Shown piece by piece: positions 52,517 through 60,868 of a stretch of 64,000 nucleotides of DNA. This DNA comes from DASSUW01 sp963830725. Lineage in GTDB: Bacteria; Actinomycetota; Thermoleophilia; Solirubrobacterales; Solirubrobacteraceae. The stretch is from positions 124,001 to 188,000 of the forward strand of contig CAWHNO010000013.1 of the NCBI GenBank assembly GCA_963830725.1, read 5' to 3'. Position 1 is the first letter of the stretch; every line of letters starts with the position of its first letter. The position numbers and the translations under genes are program-made. The notes under the pieces were generated by a model that did not search any database, was not told where the DNA came from, and was given only the letters and a program-made list of their open reading frames with translations.

Positions 52517-52945
52517 TTGCAGATCGCCGATCGCATCAAATCCGACGTCGCCACCGCCATGAAGGCGGGCGAACGGGAGCGTGTAGGGGCGCTCCGGCTG
52601 GTGCTCTCGGAGCTCCAGAAGGCGGAGAAGGAGGGTGGTGCCGACGAGCTGGCCGTGCTGCGGCGCGAGCGCAAGCGGCGGCGCGAGGCCGCCGAGGCGT
52701 ATCGCGAGGCGGCCCGCGAGGACCTCGCCGAGACCGAGGACTTCGAGGCGCGGGTGATCGAGGCGTACCTCCCGGCCGAACTGTCCGACGAGGAGCTCGA
52801 CCGGCTCGTCGTGAGGGCGGTCGCGGAGACCGGAGCCTCCTCGCCCCGCGACATGGGCCAGGTGATCAAGCACGTGATGGCGGCCGCCGGCGGACGCGCC
52901 GACGGCCGCACCGTTTCGACGAAAGTGAAGAAGGCGCTCAGTTAA
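52517..52945 (+). CDS. yqeY: GatB/YqeY domain protein
   Basis: A 142-residue protein homologous to the tail domain of GatB. A tRNA- or amidotransferase-related role is inferred but unproven. Core motifs are IKSDVATAMKAGERERVGAL, RLVLSELQKAEKEGG, RREAAEAYREAAREDLAETE and EAYLPAELSDEELDRLV. The TTG start is chosen because it gives the family N-terminus and lies downstream of TACAAT. Its stop shares one A with the phoH ATG (TAATG). Confidence 0.9.
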   Translation: MQIADRIKSDVATAMKAGERERVGALRLVLSELQKAEKEGGADELAVLRRERKRRREAAEAYREAAREDLAETEDFEARVIEAYLPAELSDEELDRLVVRAVAETGASSPRDMGQVIKHVMAAAGGRADGRTVSTKVKKALS

Positions 52946-53937
52946 TGGCAAGACGGCAGATGGAGCTCTCGAACGAGGTGGCCGCGGAGCTGGCCGGCTC
53001 GCAGGACCGAATCCTGCGGACGCTCGAGGAGCACCTCGAGTGCGACGTCTTCCTGCGCGGGAACGTCCTCACGCTGGACGGTGACGCCGACGCGGTGCAG
53101 GTCGGCGCGACGGTCGTGCGCGAGCTGAGCTCGATGGTCGACCGCGGGCACGACATCGGGCCCGCCACGATCGAGGCGGTGGCGCGCGTGCTCGACGAGC
53201 GCGAGTCGCCCGCCAAGGTGCTCGACGACGTGGTGTGGCGCCACCGCAACCTGCGCGTGACGCCGAAGTCGGTCAACCAGAAGCGCTATGTCGACGCCAT
53301 CCGGCGCTCGACCATCACCTTCGGCATCGGGCCGGCGGGCACCGGCAAGACGTTCCTGGCGATCGCGATGGCGACCGCCGCGCTGGCGCGCCGCGAGGTG
53401 AACCGCATCATCCTCACCCGCCCCGCGGTCGAGGCCGGCGAGCGGCTCGGCTTCCTGCCCGGCGACCTGATGGCGAAGGTCGATCCCTACCTGCGGCCGC
53501 TGTTCGACGCGCTGCACGACATGATGGAGGCCGAGAAGGTCGCCGCCCATCTGGAGAAGGGCGTGATCGAGGTCGCGCCGCTGGCCTTCATGCGCGGGCG
53601 CACGCTGAACGACTCGTTCGTGATCCTCGACGAGGCGCAGAACACCACGCCCGAGCAGATGAAGATGTTCCTCACGCGGCTCGGCTTCGGCTCCAGGATG
53701 GTCGTGACCGGCGACATCACGCAGGTCGACCTTCCGCGCGATCAGAAGTCCGGCCTGATCGTGGTCAACGACATCCTCGAGGGCGTCGACGGCGTCGAGT
53801 TCCTGCACTTCGGCGGCGAGGACGTCGTGCGCCACAAGCTCGTACAGCGGATCGTCGCCGCCTACGACGAGCACCAGAAGCGCTCGGCCCAGGAGCTGCG
53901 GCCGGCCGAGCGCGCGCACGCCGGCACACGAGCCTGA
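52945..53937 (+). CDS. phoH: PhoH family ATPase
   Basis: A 330-residue P-loop ATPase, probably acting in RNA metabolism with YbeY. The N-terminal KH-like region (LEEHLECDVFLRGNVLTLDG) precedes the PhoH domain: VNQKRYVDAIRRSTITFGIG, Walker A GPAGTGKT (129-136), ILTRPAVEAGERLGFLPGDL, Walker B SFVILDEAQNTTPEQMKMFL and VTGDITQVDLPRDQKSGL. It sits in the conserved yqeY-phoH-ybeY-era cluster. Confidence 0.95.
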   Translation: MARRQMELSNEVAAELAGSQDRILRTLEEHLECDVFLRGNVLTLDGDADAVQVGATVVRELSSMVDRGHDIGPATIEAVARVLDERESPAKVLDDVVWRHRNLRVTPKSVNQKRYVDAIRRSTITFGIGPAGTGKTFLAIAMATAALARREVNRIILTRPAVEAGERLGFLPGDLMAKVDPYLRPLFDALHDMMEAEKVAAHLEKGVIEVAPLAFMRGRTLNDSFVILDEAQNTTPEQMKMFLTRLGFGSRMVVTGDITQVDLPRDQKSGLIVVNDILEGVDGVEFLHFGGEDVVRHKLVQRIVAAYDEHQKRSAQELRPAERAHAGTRA

Positions 53938-53938
53938 G

Positions 53939-54316
53939 TTGCTGGAGGTCGACGTGATCGGGGACGCGCTGCCCCAGGCGCGAGTGGTCGAGGCGTGCGC
54001 GCTGGCCGCCGCGTCGGCGGGCATCGACGAGGGGCACGTGGCCGTCGAGTTCGTCGGCGCCGAGCGGATCGCCGAGCTCAACCACGACCACCGCGGCAGA
54101 AGCGGTCCGACCGACGTGCTGTCGTTCCCGGTCGACGAAGCCGGCATGGCGGCCGGCCCCCGCGAGCTGGGAGACGTGGTGATATGTCCCGAGCACACCG
54201 AGGACCTGCTGGAGGCCGTCGTGCACGGCGTGCTGCACCTCACGGGCATGGATCACGAGCAGGACGACGGCGAGATGGTCGCCCTCCAGGCCGAGATCAT
54301 GGGCTGGATCCGGTGA
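53939..54316 (+). CDS. ybeY: Endoribonuclease YbeY
   Basis: Zinc metalloenzyme for 16S rRNA 3' maturation and ribosome quality control. The 125-residue product has the metal motif HGVLHLTGMDH with His96, His100 and His106, and the upstream RGRSGPTDVLSFPVDEAG. TTG start, 1 nt after the phoH stop. It is coupled to era by GTGA. Confidence 0.95.
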   Translation: MLEVDVIGDALPQARVVEACALAAASAGIDEGHVAVEFVGAERIAELNHDHRGRSGPTDVLSFPVDEAGMAAGPRELGDVVICPEHTEDLLEAVVHGVLHLTGMDHEQDDGEMVALQAEIMGWIR

Positions 54317-55203
54317 GCGTCCGCTCGGGCTTCGTCGCCCTCGCCGGCCGCCCCAACGTCGGCAAGTCGACGCTCGTCAACGCGATGGTCGGCCACAAGG
54401 TCGCGATCGTGTCCGACAAGCCGCAGACCACGCGGCGCGCGATCCGCGGCGTAGTCACGGCGCCGAACCGCTACCAGCTCGTGCTGACCGACCTGCCCGG
54501 CGTGCAGCGCCCGCGCGACGCGCTGACCGAGCGGATGCAGCACCGCGTCGAGTCCGAGCTCGGCGAGTCCGACGCCGCGCTGTTCGTGGTCAACGGCGAG
54601 CAGGGCATCGGCGGGCCCGGCGACGTCTTCATCGCCGAGGCGCTGAAGAGCGTGACGGTGCCGGTCGTGGTGGCGGTCAACAAGGTCGACCGGCTCGACC
54701 GCCCCCGCACGGTGCTCGCGCTGCAGGCGGCCTCCGACCTGGTGGGCGGCGATGCCGAGGTCTTCCCGATCTCCGCCCGCACCGGCCGCGGCGTCGGCCC
54801 GCTGGTCGAGCACCTCGCCGGACTGCTGCCCGCGGGGCCGTTCTACTTCCCGCCGGAGGAGATCTCCGACCAGCCCGAGCACGTCGTGCTCGCCGAGCTG
54901 GTGCGCGAGCAGGTGCTCCACCGCACCCGCCAGGAGGTCCCGCACGCGGTCGAGGTCCAGGTCGACGAGATCCACGAGCAGGACGAGCTCGTGGTCGTCC
55001 ACGCCTTCCTGTGGGTCGAGACCGAGTCCCAGAAGGGCATCCTGATCGGCGCCCGCGGGCGGATGATCAAGGCGATCGGGATCGCCGCCCGGCGCGAGCT
55101 CGAGCGCGAGCTGGGCAAGCGCGTCCATCTCGACCTCTCGGTGCGCGTGCGCCGGTCGTGGCGCGGCGACGAGACGCTGCTGGACCGCCTTGGGATCACG
55201 TAG
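54313..55203 (+). CDS. era: GTPase Era
   Basis: 16S rRNA-binding GTPase needed for 30S maturation. The 296-residue product has G1 GRPNVGKS (12-19), the G2 region KPQTTRRAIRGVV, G3 DLPGVQRPRD, G4 NKVD and G5 SARTG. The C-terminal KH domain follows (VEVQVDEIHEQDELVVVHAF, KGILIGARGRMIKAIGIAAR). GTG start overlaps the ybeY stop. It ends the cluster and is followed by a palindromic element. Confidence 0.96.
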   Translation: MSVRSGFVALAGRPNVGKSTLVNAMVGHKVAIVSDKPQTTRRAIRGVVTAPNRYQLVLTDLPGVQRPRDALTERMQHRVESELGESDAALFVVNGEQGIGGPGDVFIAEALKSVTVPVVVAVNKVDRLDRPRTVLALQAASDLVGGDAEVFPISARTGRGVGPLVEHLAGLLPAGPFYFPPEEISDQPEHVVLAELVREQVLHRTRQEVPHAVEVQVDEIHEQDELVVVHAFLWVETESQKGILIGARGRMIKAIGIAARRELERELGKRVHLDLSVRVRRSWRGDETLLDRLGIT

Positions 55204-55224
55204 GTCGGCGGCGGGCTCGGCGAA

Positions 55225-55404
55225 CTGCGGCTGGGTAGGGAGGCTGGAGAGCCGGCCGCGCGGGCGGTCCCTGGCGCGTTGACCGGAATATGTCCGGTTA
55301 ACGCGCCATCGGGCACCGCTTGGCGACTTTACGGCGCATATCGCCGTTAACTCGCCAAGGGACCGCCGGCGCGGCCGGCTCCCTCGCTTCCTTACCCAGC
55401 GCAG
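55225..55404. repeat. Compound palindromic element, copy 2
   Basis: The outer arms are about 41 bp: 55225-55267 (CTGCGGCTGGGTAGGGAGGC onward) and its inverse at 55364-55404 (ending CTTACCCAGCGCAG), with about six differences. Inside are two hairpins. The first is TGGCGCGTTGACCGGA (55272-55287) with TCCGGTTAACGCGCCA (55293-55308), one G-T pair. The second has stems at 55319-55336 and 55342-55359. The inner hairpins have sequences unrelated to those of copy 1 but the same layout. The element lies between the convergent era and bPH2 genes and may also terminate transcription. Confidence 0.8.
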
Positions 55405-55405
55405 T

Positions 55406-56797
55406 TCAGGTCCCGCCGAGGCGTTTGAACAACCCGTCGGCGGTCGCCAACTCGAGGTGGCGCACGCGCGCGCCCGTCTGCTTCCCGAAGGCGACGAACA
55501 CGTCGGCCAGCCGTGCCCGGCGCTGGAGCACGTTCTGGCGCAGCTCGTGCCACTCGCGGTAGCGCGCCGGGCCGAGCACGGTCGTCCGGGCGAGCAGCAG
55601 GGAGCGGACGGCGAGCCGGCCCGAGGCCAGCCGCCAGCCCGCGGCGCGGAACCGCAGCAGCCCGTAGCCGCCGAGCAGCGCGACCGCGGGCAGGACCCAG
55701 GGGCCGGCCGGCGTGAAGGCCCAGGCGGCGGCGCCGGCGACCGCGCCGAGCGCGGCGGGCGGCAGCACGTAGCGCCGCGCCGCGCGCGCGGGCGGGCGCT
55801 CGAGGCCGTCGAGGTCGTCCGCCAGCTCGGGCAGCAGCTCGTCGAGGAACGGACGGACCTCGCCGCGCCGCAGCAGCGGGAACAGGGTCTGCGCCGCGGC
55901 CGCCTCCTTCGCGTGCCCGATCACCTCCATCCGCAGCGCCGCGAGCCCGAACGGGAGCCGCAGGACGCCCTCGACGACCTCGACCGCGCGGACGCGCTCG
56001 ACCGGCACGGTCGCCTCGCGCCGCGCCAGCAGCCCGCGCCGGATCAACAGGCGATCGCCCTCGCGCGCGGCCGTGAAGCCGGCGAACGCCACCACCGAGC
56101 CCAGCACCGAGAGCAGCCAGGCGGCGGCGAGCAGCGCGACGCCGGCCAGCAGCGCGGCGCTCGTCGTCTCCGGGATCAGCTGCATCGCGTCGTCCTCGTC
56201 GAGCGACGACTGCACGAGCTGGGCGAAGCCGGCCAGCGCCGGCAGGATCACGCCGAGCTGGCCGGCGGTGAGCGCGGCGACGAGGAGCCGCGTGCGCGTG
56301 AGCCGGCGCTCGAGCCCGCCGGCCTCGGCGACCGGCGCCGGGCGGCGATCGGCGATCAGCGCCCGCAGCTCGCTCACGTCCGCGGGCCCGACGGCGTCGA
56401 GCGCGATCTCGCCCTTGGCGCCGCCACCGCCCGTCTGGACGTGCGCGGCGTAGACGCCGAACAGCCGCTGCACGGGCCCCTGCTCGAGGTCGAGCGACTG
56501 GATCCGCGAGAGCGGCACGTCGGTCTCCTTGATGCCGACCAGCCCGCTCTTGTGATGGATCGCCTCCGGCGTCACCCACCAGGTCGTGGTCCACCAGCGC
56601 CAGTAGCCGAGCACGGTGGCGGCCACGATGCCGATCGCCATGAACGCCACGCCGCGCAGCAGCGCGCGCTCGTCGAGGCCGCCGCCCAGCGCCGAGATCG
56701 CGAGCAGGACGAACAGGGGGAGCGCCGCCTCGCGGAGCGCGTTGAACGCGTAGACGGCGATCCCCGCCCGGTGCAGGCGGCGCGGCTCAGGGCTCAT
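55406..56797 (-). CDS. bPH2 (YdbT-like) membrane protein, larger subunit
   Basis: A 463-residue membrane protein with bacterial pleckstrin-homology (bPH2, formerly DUF304) repeats. The N-terminus has two helices (AALPLFVLLAISALGGG, RGVAFMAIGIVAATVLGYW) and a first bPH2 unit (YWRWWTTTWWVTPEAIHHKS, VPLSRIQSLDLEQGPVQRLF, GVYAAHVQTGGGGAKGEI). A second unit is near 235-310 (LLIRRGLLARREATVPVERV, RAVEVVEGVLRLPFGLAALR) and a third is near 385-455. The function of YdbS/YdbT pairs is not established. It overlaps the YdbS-like gene by 11 nt. Confidence 0.8.
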   Translation of the reverse strand: MSPEPRRLHRAGIAVYAFNALREAALPLFVLLAISALGGGLDERALLRGVAFMAIGIVAATVLGYWRWWTTTWWVTPEAIHHKSGLVGIKETDVPLSRIQSLDLEQGPVQRLFGVYAAHVQTGGGGAKGEIALDAVGPADVSELRALIADRRPAPVAEAGGLERRLTRTRLLVAALTAGQLGVILPALAGFAQLVQSSLDEDDAMQLIPETTSAALLAGVALLAAAWLLSVLGSVVAFAGFTAAREGDRLLIRRGLLARREATVPVERVRAVEVVEGVLRLPFGLAALRMEVIGHAKEAAAAQTLFPLLRRGEVRPFLDELLPELADDLDGLERPPARAARRYVLPPAALGAVAGAAAWAFTPAGPWVLPAVALLGGYGLLRFRAAGWRLASGRLAVRSLLLARTTVLGPARYREWHELRQNVLQRRARLADVFVAFGKQTGARVRHLELATADGLFKRLGGT

Positions 56798-57248
56798 CGC
56801 CGGTGCGCGCGAGGTCGGCGATCCGGTCGCGGACCTCGGCGGCGTCGGTGACGCTCAGCAGCGGGATCTTGTGGCTGCCGGCGGCGGTGTGGACGACGAC
56901 GGTGGCGAGGTCGAGCGCCTGCTCGACGACGCCGCGCGTGGAGTCGACGTGCTGCACGCGCAGCATCGGCACGAGCGTGCGGCGGATCGTGAACGTCCCG
57001 TGGCGGATGTCGATCGCCTCCGGGCGCACCTCCCAGCGCCAGTTCCGCCAGCGCAGCGAGGGGACCAGCGTCACGCACAGCAGCAGGCCGGCCACCGGCA
57101 CGACCCGCAGCAGCGCCGCGAGCACGCCGTCGAGCTGGGCGGCGACGATCAGGCCCACGACCACCGCGACGCCCCATCCGAGCAGCTGCTCGCCGCGCCA
57201 GACCCATCGCGCCTCGCGCGACAGCGTGCGGCTCGGCTCCGGCGTCAC
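56787..57248 (-). CDS. bPH2 (YdbS-like) membrane protein, smaller subunit
   Basis: A 153-residue protein with two transmembrane helices (LLGWGVAVVVGLIVAAQL and LLRVVPVAGLLLCVTLVPSL) followed by one bPH2 domain (WRWEVRPEAIDIRHGTFTIR, PMLRVQHVDSTRGVVEQALD, LATVVVHTAAGSHKIPLLSV). YdbS and YdbT normally occur as neighbours, as here. The GTG start overlaps the stop of the ArsA-like gene, so all three belong to one transcript. Confidence 0.82.
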   Translation of the reverse strand: MTPEPSRTLSREARWVWRGEQLLGWGVAVVVGLIVAAQLDGVLAALLRVVPVAGLLLCVTLVPSLRWRNWRWEVRPEAIDIRHGTFTIRRTLVPMLRVQHVDSTRGVVEQALDLATVVVHTAAGSHKIPLLSVTDAAEVRDRIADLARTGDEP

Positions 57249-58162
57249 AGCCTGCGCGCCAGACGATCGCCGAGGCGCTCGAACTCGGGCAGCCCGAGCT
57301 CGGACTCGAACAGGTAGGGGAGCGTGATCACGGGGGCCGAGGCCGACCGCCGCAGGCGCCTGAGATGGCTGCGCTGGGCACGGGCGCGCTCGTAGGCGGT
57401 GAGAGCGGCCTTGAGGTCGGGCCGCCCGTCGGCGACCGCCCGCATCGCCTCGGCGTCGGCGGCGCTGAAGCGCTCCGGCCACATGCCGTTGACCACGATC
57501 GCGTCGAGGCCGGTGCCGACCGCCTCCGGCAGCCGCTGCTCGAGCTCGAGCGTCTCGTTGACCGGCATCTCCTCGGGCAGCGCGACCGCCAGGTACGCGG
57601 TCCGCTCGGGGTCGGCGAGCAGGTCGCGGACCTTCCCCGCCTGCCGGCGGATCGGCCCGACGCGCGCGATCTCGCCGAACGTGCGCGGCGTGGTGAGCAT
57701 GGCCAGCCCGTGGCCCGAGGCCGGCGCGTCGACCACCACGAGATCGTACGTGCGGCCGCCGCGGTCCCAGCGCTGCGGCGAGGCCAGCTCCCACACCTTG
57801 GCGATCGTGATCAGCTCCTTGGCGCCGGGCGCGGCCGCGACGAAGTAGCCGAAGGCCGACGAGCGCGCCAGCACGCGCAGTCCGGTTCCGCCGATCTGCC
57901 TCCCGAGCCACTCCTCGAGCGCCTGCTGCGGGTCGATCGTGATCGCCCACAGGTTCTCGGCCAGCTCCACCTCGGTCTCCGCCACCACGCCCTCGCGCCC
58001 CAGCGCGCGCGACACGCGGTGCTGCTCGGCGACCTCGCAGACGATCGTCCGGCGGCCCGCTGCGGCGGCCGCCAGGCCGAGCGAGGCGGCCACCGTGGTC
58101 TTGCCGACTCCCCCCTTGCCGGTTACATACAGCAGCCGCCGCTCGCGCAGGAGTGCTTCCAT
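57245..58162 (-). CDS. ArsA/GET3-like ATPase
   Basis: A 305-residue deviant-Walker ATPase of the ArsA family. P-loop LYVTGKGGVGKTTVAASLGL is near residues 12-31. Further motifs are the switch/Walker B VVVDAPASGHGLAMLTTPRT and KELITIAKVWELASP. The arsenite-binding cysteine set is not visible and there is no ars operon, so an arsenic role is not supported. Actinobacterial ArsA homologs usually occur as adjacent pairs, whereas this one is followed by two bPH2 membrane proteins. The start is ATG 58162. An in-frame TTG at 58183 would add seven residues. Confidence 0.85.
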   Translation of the reverse strand: MEALLRERRLLYVTGKGGVGKTTVAASLGLAAAAAGRRTIVCEVAEQHRVSRALGREGVVAETEVELAENLWAITIDPQQALEEWLGRQIGGTGLRVLARSSAFGYFVAAAPGAKELITIAKVWELASPQRWDRGGRTYDLVVVDAPASGHGLAMLTTPRTFGEIARVGPIRRQAGKVRDLLADPERTAYLAVALPEEMPVNETLELEQRLPEAVGTGLDAIVVNGMWPERFSAADAEAMRAVADGRPDLKAALTAYERARAQRSHLRRLRRSASAPVITLPYLFESELGLPEFERLGDRLARRL

Positions 58163-58191
58163 CGTGGGCGACAAGGATGACAATGCGAGTC

Positions 58192-59022
58192 ATGGACCCG
58201 AGGATCAGCGCGGCCTACGAGGCGTGCCGGCGGCTGCAGCTGCGGCACGACCCGACCTACTACTGGGCGACGCGCCAGCTGCCGGCCGAGGTGCGCCCGG
58301 CCACGCACGCGCTGTACGGGTTCGTCCGCACCGCCGACCAGATCGTCGACGGCCCGCGGCGCCCGCCCACCCCGGCCGCGCGCCGCGCGGCGCTCGACGC
58401 GTGGGAGCAGGAGCTGGAGCGCGGCCTGGCCGGCGGCAGGCCGGCGCACCCGGTCGTCGGCGCGCTGGTCGACGCCGGTGAGCGCCACGCGCTGCCGCTC
58501 GACGAGCTCGGGCCGTACATGCGCTCGATGCGGGTGGACTGCGGGCCGGTGCGGATGCGCAGCTGGGAGGAGCTCGAGGCGTACATGGACGGCTCCGCGG
58601 GCTCGGTCGGGCGGATCATGGCGCCGCTGCTCGGCGTGCCGCGCCGCTTCCACGCCGACTTCGGGCACCTCGGGCAGGCGTTCCAGCTCGCCAACTTCAT
58701 CCGTGACGTGCGCGAGGACTGGGAGCTCGACCGGATCTACCTGCCCGGCCTCGCCGACGCGGACCTGGGAACCGGGCGCGCGACGCCGCCGGTGCGAGCC
58801 GTCGTCGCCGGGCAGGTGGCGCGGGCGCGGGCGCTGTTCGCCGCCGCCGAGCCGGCGGTCGCCGCCGCGCCCGCGTCGGTGCGCTCCGGCGTGCGGCTCG
58901 CCTGCGCCGCCTACGGCCGGATCCTCGATCGCGCCGAGGCGGCCGGCGGCGACGTGCTGACCCGCCGTGTCGGCATGCGCGTGCTCGACGTCCCGCGGGT
59001 GCTGGCGGCGGTACGGCGGTGA
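58192..59022 (+). CDS. Squalene/phytoene synthase family protein
   Basis: Head-to-head prenyl synthase, 276 residues from ATG 58192. Both aspartate-rich motifs are present: the first as DQIVD (Asp49, Asp53), the second in NFIRDVREDWELDRIYLP. Other typical pieces are CGPVRMRSWEELEAYMDGSA, GSVGRIMAPLLG and HLGQAFQLANFIRD. The product (phytoene, squalene or presqualene diphosphate) cannot be fixed from sequence. An ATG at 58183 is an alternative start. GACAAT lies 7 nt before ATG 58192 and suggests the latter. It is coupled by GTGA to a flavoprotein gene. Confidence 0.88.
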   Translation: MDPRISAAYEACRRLQLRHDPTYYWATRQLPAEVRPATHALYGFVRTADQIVDGPRRPPTPAARRAALDAWEQELERGLAGGRPAHPVVGALVDAGERHALPLDELGPYMRSMRVDCGPVRMRSWEELEAYMDGSAGSVGRIMAPLLGVPRRFHADFGHLGQAFQLANFIRDVREDWELDRIYLPGLADADLGTGRATPPVRAVVAGQVARARALFAAAEPAVAAAPASVRSGVRLACAAYGRILDRAEAAGGDVLTRRVGMRVLDVPRVLAAVRR

Positions 59023-60099
59023 CGCGCCGCGCCACCCTGCGCGGAGCCGAGCGGACGCCGCTGGAGGCGTCCGCGGACGTCCTGATCTGCGGCGCCAGCT
59101 TCGCCGGCCTCGCGGTCGCGCGCGAGCTCGCGGGGTCGGGCGCCGACGTGCTGGTGGTCGACCGCTACGAGGTCGGCGAGCGGGCCACGTCGGCCTGCGC
59201 GGCGCCCACGCCGTGGCTGCACGCGATGGGCGTCGAGCGCTCGATCCGCCAGGAGCTGCCGTGCATGGCCTTCCACACCCCGCACGGCTCGGCGCGCTTC
59301 CGCCTGCCGTGGAGCTGGTCGAGCTTCGACTACCGCGAGCTGTGCGCGGCGCTGTGGGAGCAGACCGACGCGCGATTCGAGATCGCCAAGGTGGAGCGCC
59401 GCGCCGGCGCCACCGTCCACACCGACCGCGGGGCGTTGACCGCGCCGCTGATCGTCGACGCCCTCGGCTGGCGGCGCGTGCTCGGAGCCGGCCCCAACGT
59501 GCAGCCGCCGGAGGCGATGATCTCGCGCGGGCTCGAGGTGCACCCGCACGACGGGCGCGGCAGGGACCTCGACATCTGGATCGACCGCTCGGTGGTCCGG
59601 TTCGGCTACGCGTGGTCGGTCCCGGCGGCGGGAGAACGGCGGATCGGCGTCGGCTCCTACGAGCCGCGCCACCACGTCAAGGCGCCGACGCAGGCGATGG
59701 CCCGGCGACTCGACGCCGAGCCGGTCCGCTACCAGGGCAACTGGTTCCCGCACGCGCTGCGCCCGGCGGCCGAGGACGGCGTGTTCTTCGCCGGCGACTC
59801 GGCCGGGCACTGCATCCCGCTGTCCGGCGAGGGGATTCGAACCGCCTTCCACTTCGGGATCGCGTGCGGGCGCGAGCTGCGGGCGGTGGTGGCGGGCGAG
59901 CAGCGCCGCGAGCAGGCGCTGACGCGGTACGCCGCCTTCTCGGACGCCCACGCGCCGTTCTTCCGCCGCGCGCTCCTGCTCCAGCGGCTGATCCCGGCGC
60001 TGCCGCCGCGCGCGCTCAGCCGCGCTGCTCGCCGTGATGGGCCGCGAGCGGCCGTGCCGGCGCGCGTTCACGTGGTACCTGGATCAGGCCCGCCCCTAG
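59019..60099 (+). CDS. FAD-dependent oxidoreductase, geranylgeranyl-reductase/lycopene-cyclase type, frameshifted at the end
   Basis: Flavoprotein with N-terminal FAD motif VLICGASFAGLAVARELAGS, then TSACAAPTPWLHAMGVERSI (a Cys-containing loop typical of geranylgeranyl reductases), FRLPWSWSSFDYRELCAALW and the C-terminal FAD motif GVFFAGDSAGHCIPLSGEGI. It reads open beyond its natural end. One extra base near 60018-60024 would restore the tail LLAVMGRERPCRRAFTWYLD and a TAG at 60097-60099. It is coupled to the squalene/phytoene synthase gene, so reduction or modification of that isoprenoid is the best guess. Confidence 0.8.
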
Positions 60100-60261
60100 G
60101 GCCTGCCCAAGAACCCCGGCACGTCCAGGACCGCCGTGGACACTTCGCCGGATCACCACCCGAACCCTCGAAATACGTTCGCATTCCTTCGGGATTCGTG
60201 CGGCGCCCGGCTCGGTCCACGACGGTCCTGGCCGGGCCGGGTCTTCTTGGGCAGCCCCTAG
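60096..60261. repeat. 166-bp palindromic element between the flavoprotein gene and hisIE
   Basis: The terminal arms CTAGGGCCTGCCCAAGAA (60096-60113) and its inverse TTCTTGGGCAGCCCCTAG (60244-60261) differ at one position. Pairing continues inward through GGACCGCCGTGGAC (60127-60140) with GTCCACGACGGTCC (60215-60228) to a loosely paired centre near 60165-60190 (CCGAA/TTCGG). Both ends are CTAG. The left CTAG contains the stop codon of the flavoprotein gene, and the right one starts the hisIE -10 box. It is unrelated in sequence to the other repeat families. Confidence 0.8.
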
Positions 60262-60264
60262 ACT
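60259..60264 (+). promoter_or_regulatory. -10 box of the hisIE-trp operon
   Basis: TAGACT ends 10 nt before the hisIE ATG, and its first three bases are the end of the 166-bp palindrome. The TAGACTCCGC context is the same as at valS. Confidence 0.5.
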
Positions 60265-60274
60265 CCGCAGCCCG

Positions 60275-60868
60275 ATGGACATCGCCTTCGACGAGAACGG
60301 GCTCGTGCCGTGCGTGATCCAGGACTGGGCCTCCGGCGAGGTCCTGACGCTGGCGTACATGAACGAGGAGGCGCTCGACCGCACGCGCGAGACCGGCGAG
60401 GTCCATCTCTACAGCCGCTCGCGCGGCGAGCAGTGGCACAAGGGCGCCACCTCCGGCAACACGCAGGCGGTCAAGGCGCTCCGCTACGACTGCGACCTCG
60501 ACGCCGTGCTCGCGCTCGTCGTGCCGGCGGGCCCGGCCTGCCACACCGGCGAGCGGACGTGCTTCCACAACGGGGATCTCACAGCCGCGCCGCACGAGGT
60601 GCTGCCCGGCCTCGAGCGCACGATCGCCGCCCGCGCGGCCGAGCGCCCCGAGGGCTCGTACACGGCGGAGCTGCTCGCCGATGCGGGCCGCGTGGGGGAG
60701 AAGGTCCAGGAGGAGGCCGAGGAGGTCGCGCGCGCCGCGCGCGAGGAGAGCGACGAGCGGGTGGCCGAGGAGGCCGCCGACGTCCTCTACCACCTGGCCG
60801 TGCTGCTGCGCTCGCGCGGGCTCAGCCTCGCCGACGCCGAGGAGGTCCTGCTTGCCCGGCGTCGCTGA
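60275..60868 (+). CDS. hisIE: Bifunctional phosphoribosyl-AMP cyclohydrolase / phosphoribosyl-ATP pyrophosphatase
   Basis: Steps two and three of histidine synthesis on one chain, 197 residues. The HisI half has VLTLAYMNEEALDRTRETGE, HLYSRSRGEQWHKGATSGNT, the zinc cysteines in RYDCDLDAV and GPACHTGERTCFHNG. The HisE half is the helical MazG-like domain GRVGEKVQEEAEEVARAARE, RVAEEAADVLYHLAVLLRSR. The fused form is common outside actinobacteria such as Streptomyces, where hisI and hisE are separate. It leads the trp genes and overlaps trpE by 17 nt. Confidence 0.95.
   Translation: MDIAFDENGLVPCVIQDWASGEVLTLAYMNEEALDRTRETGEVHLYSRSRGEQWHKGATSGNTQAVKALRYDCDLDAVLALVVPAGPACHTGERTCFHNGDLTAAPHEVLPGLERTIAARAAERPEGSYTAELLADAGRVGEKVQEEAEEVARAAREESDERVAEEAADVLYHLAVLLRSRGLSLADAEEVLLARRR

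Noticed and set aside
57245..58162. Arsenical pump ATPase (arsA) for arsenite resistance
   Set aside because: No arsB, arsD, arsR or arsC is nearby and the metalloid-binding cysteines are not visible. Only the ATPase family can be supported.
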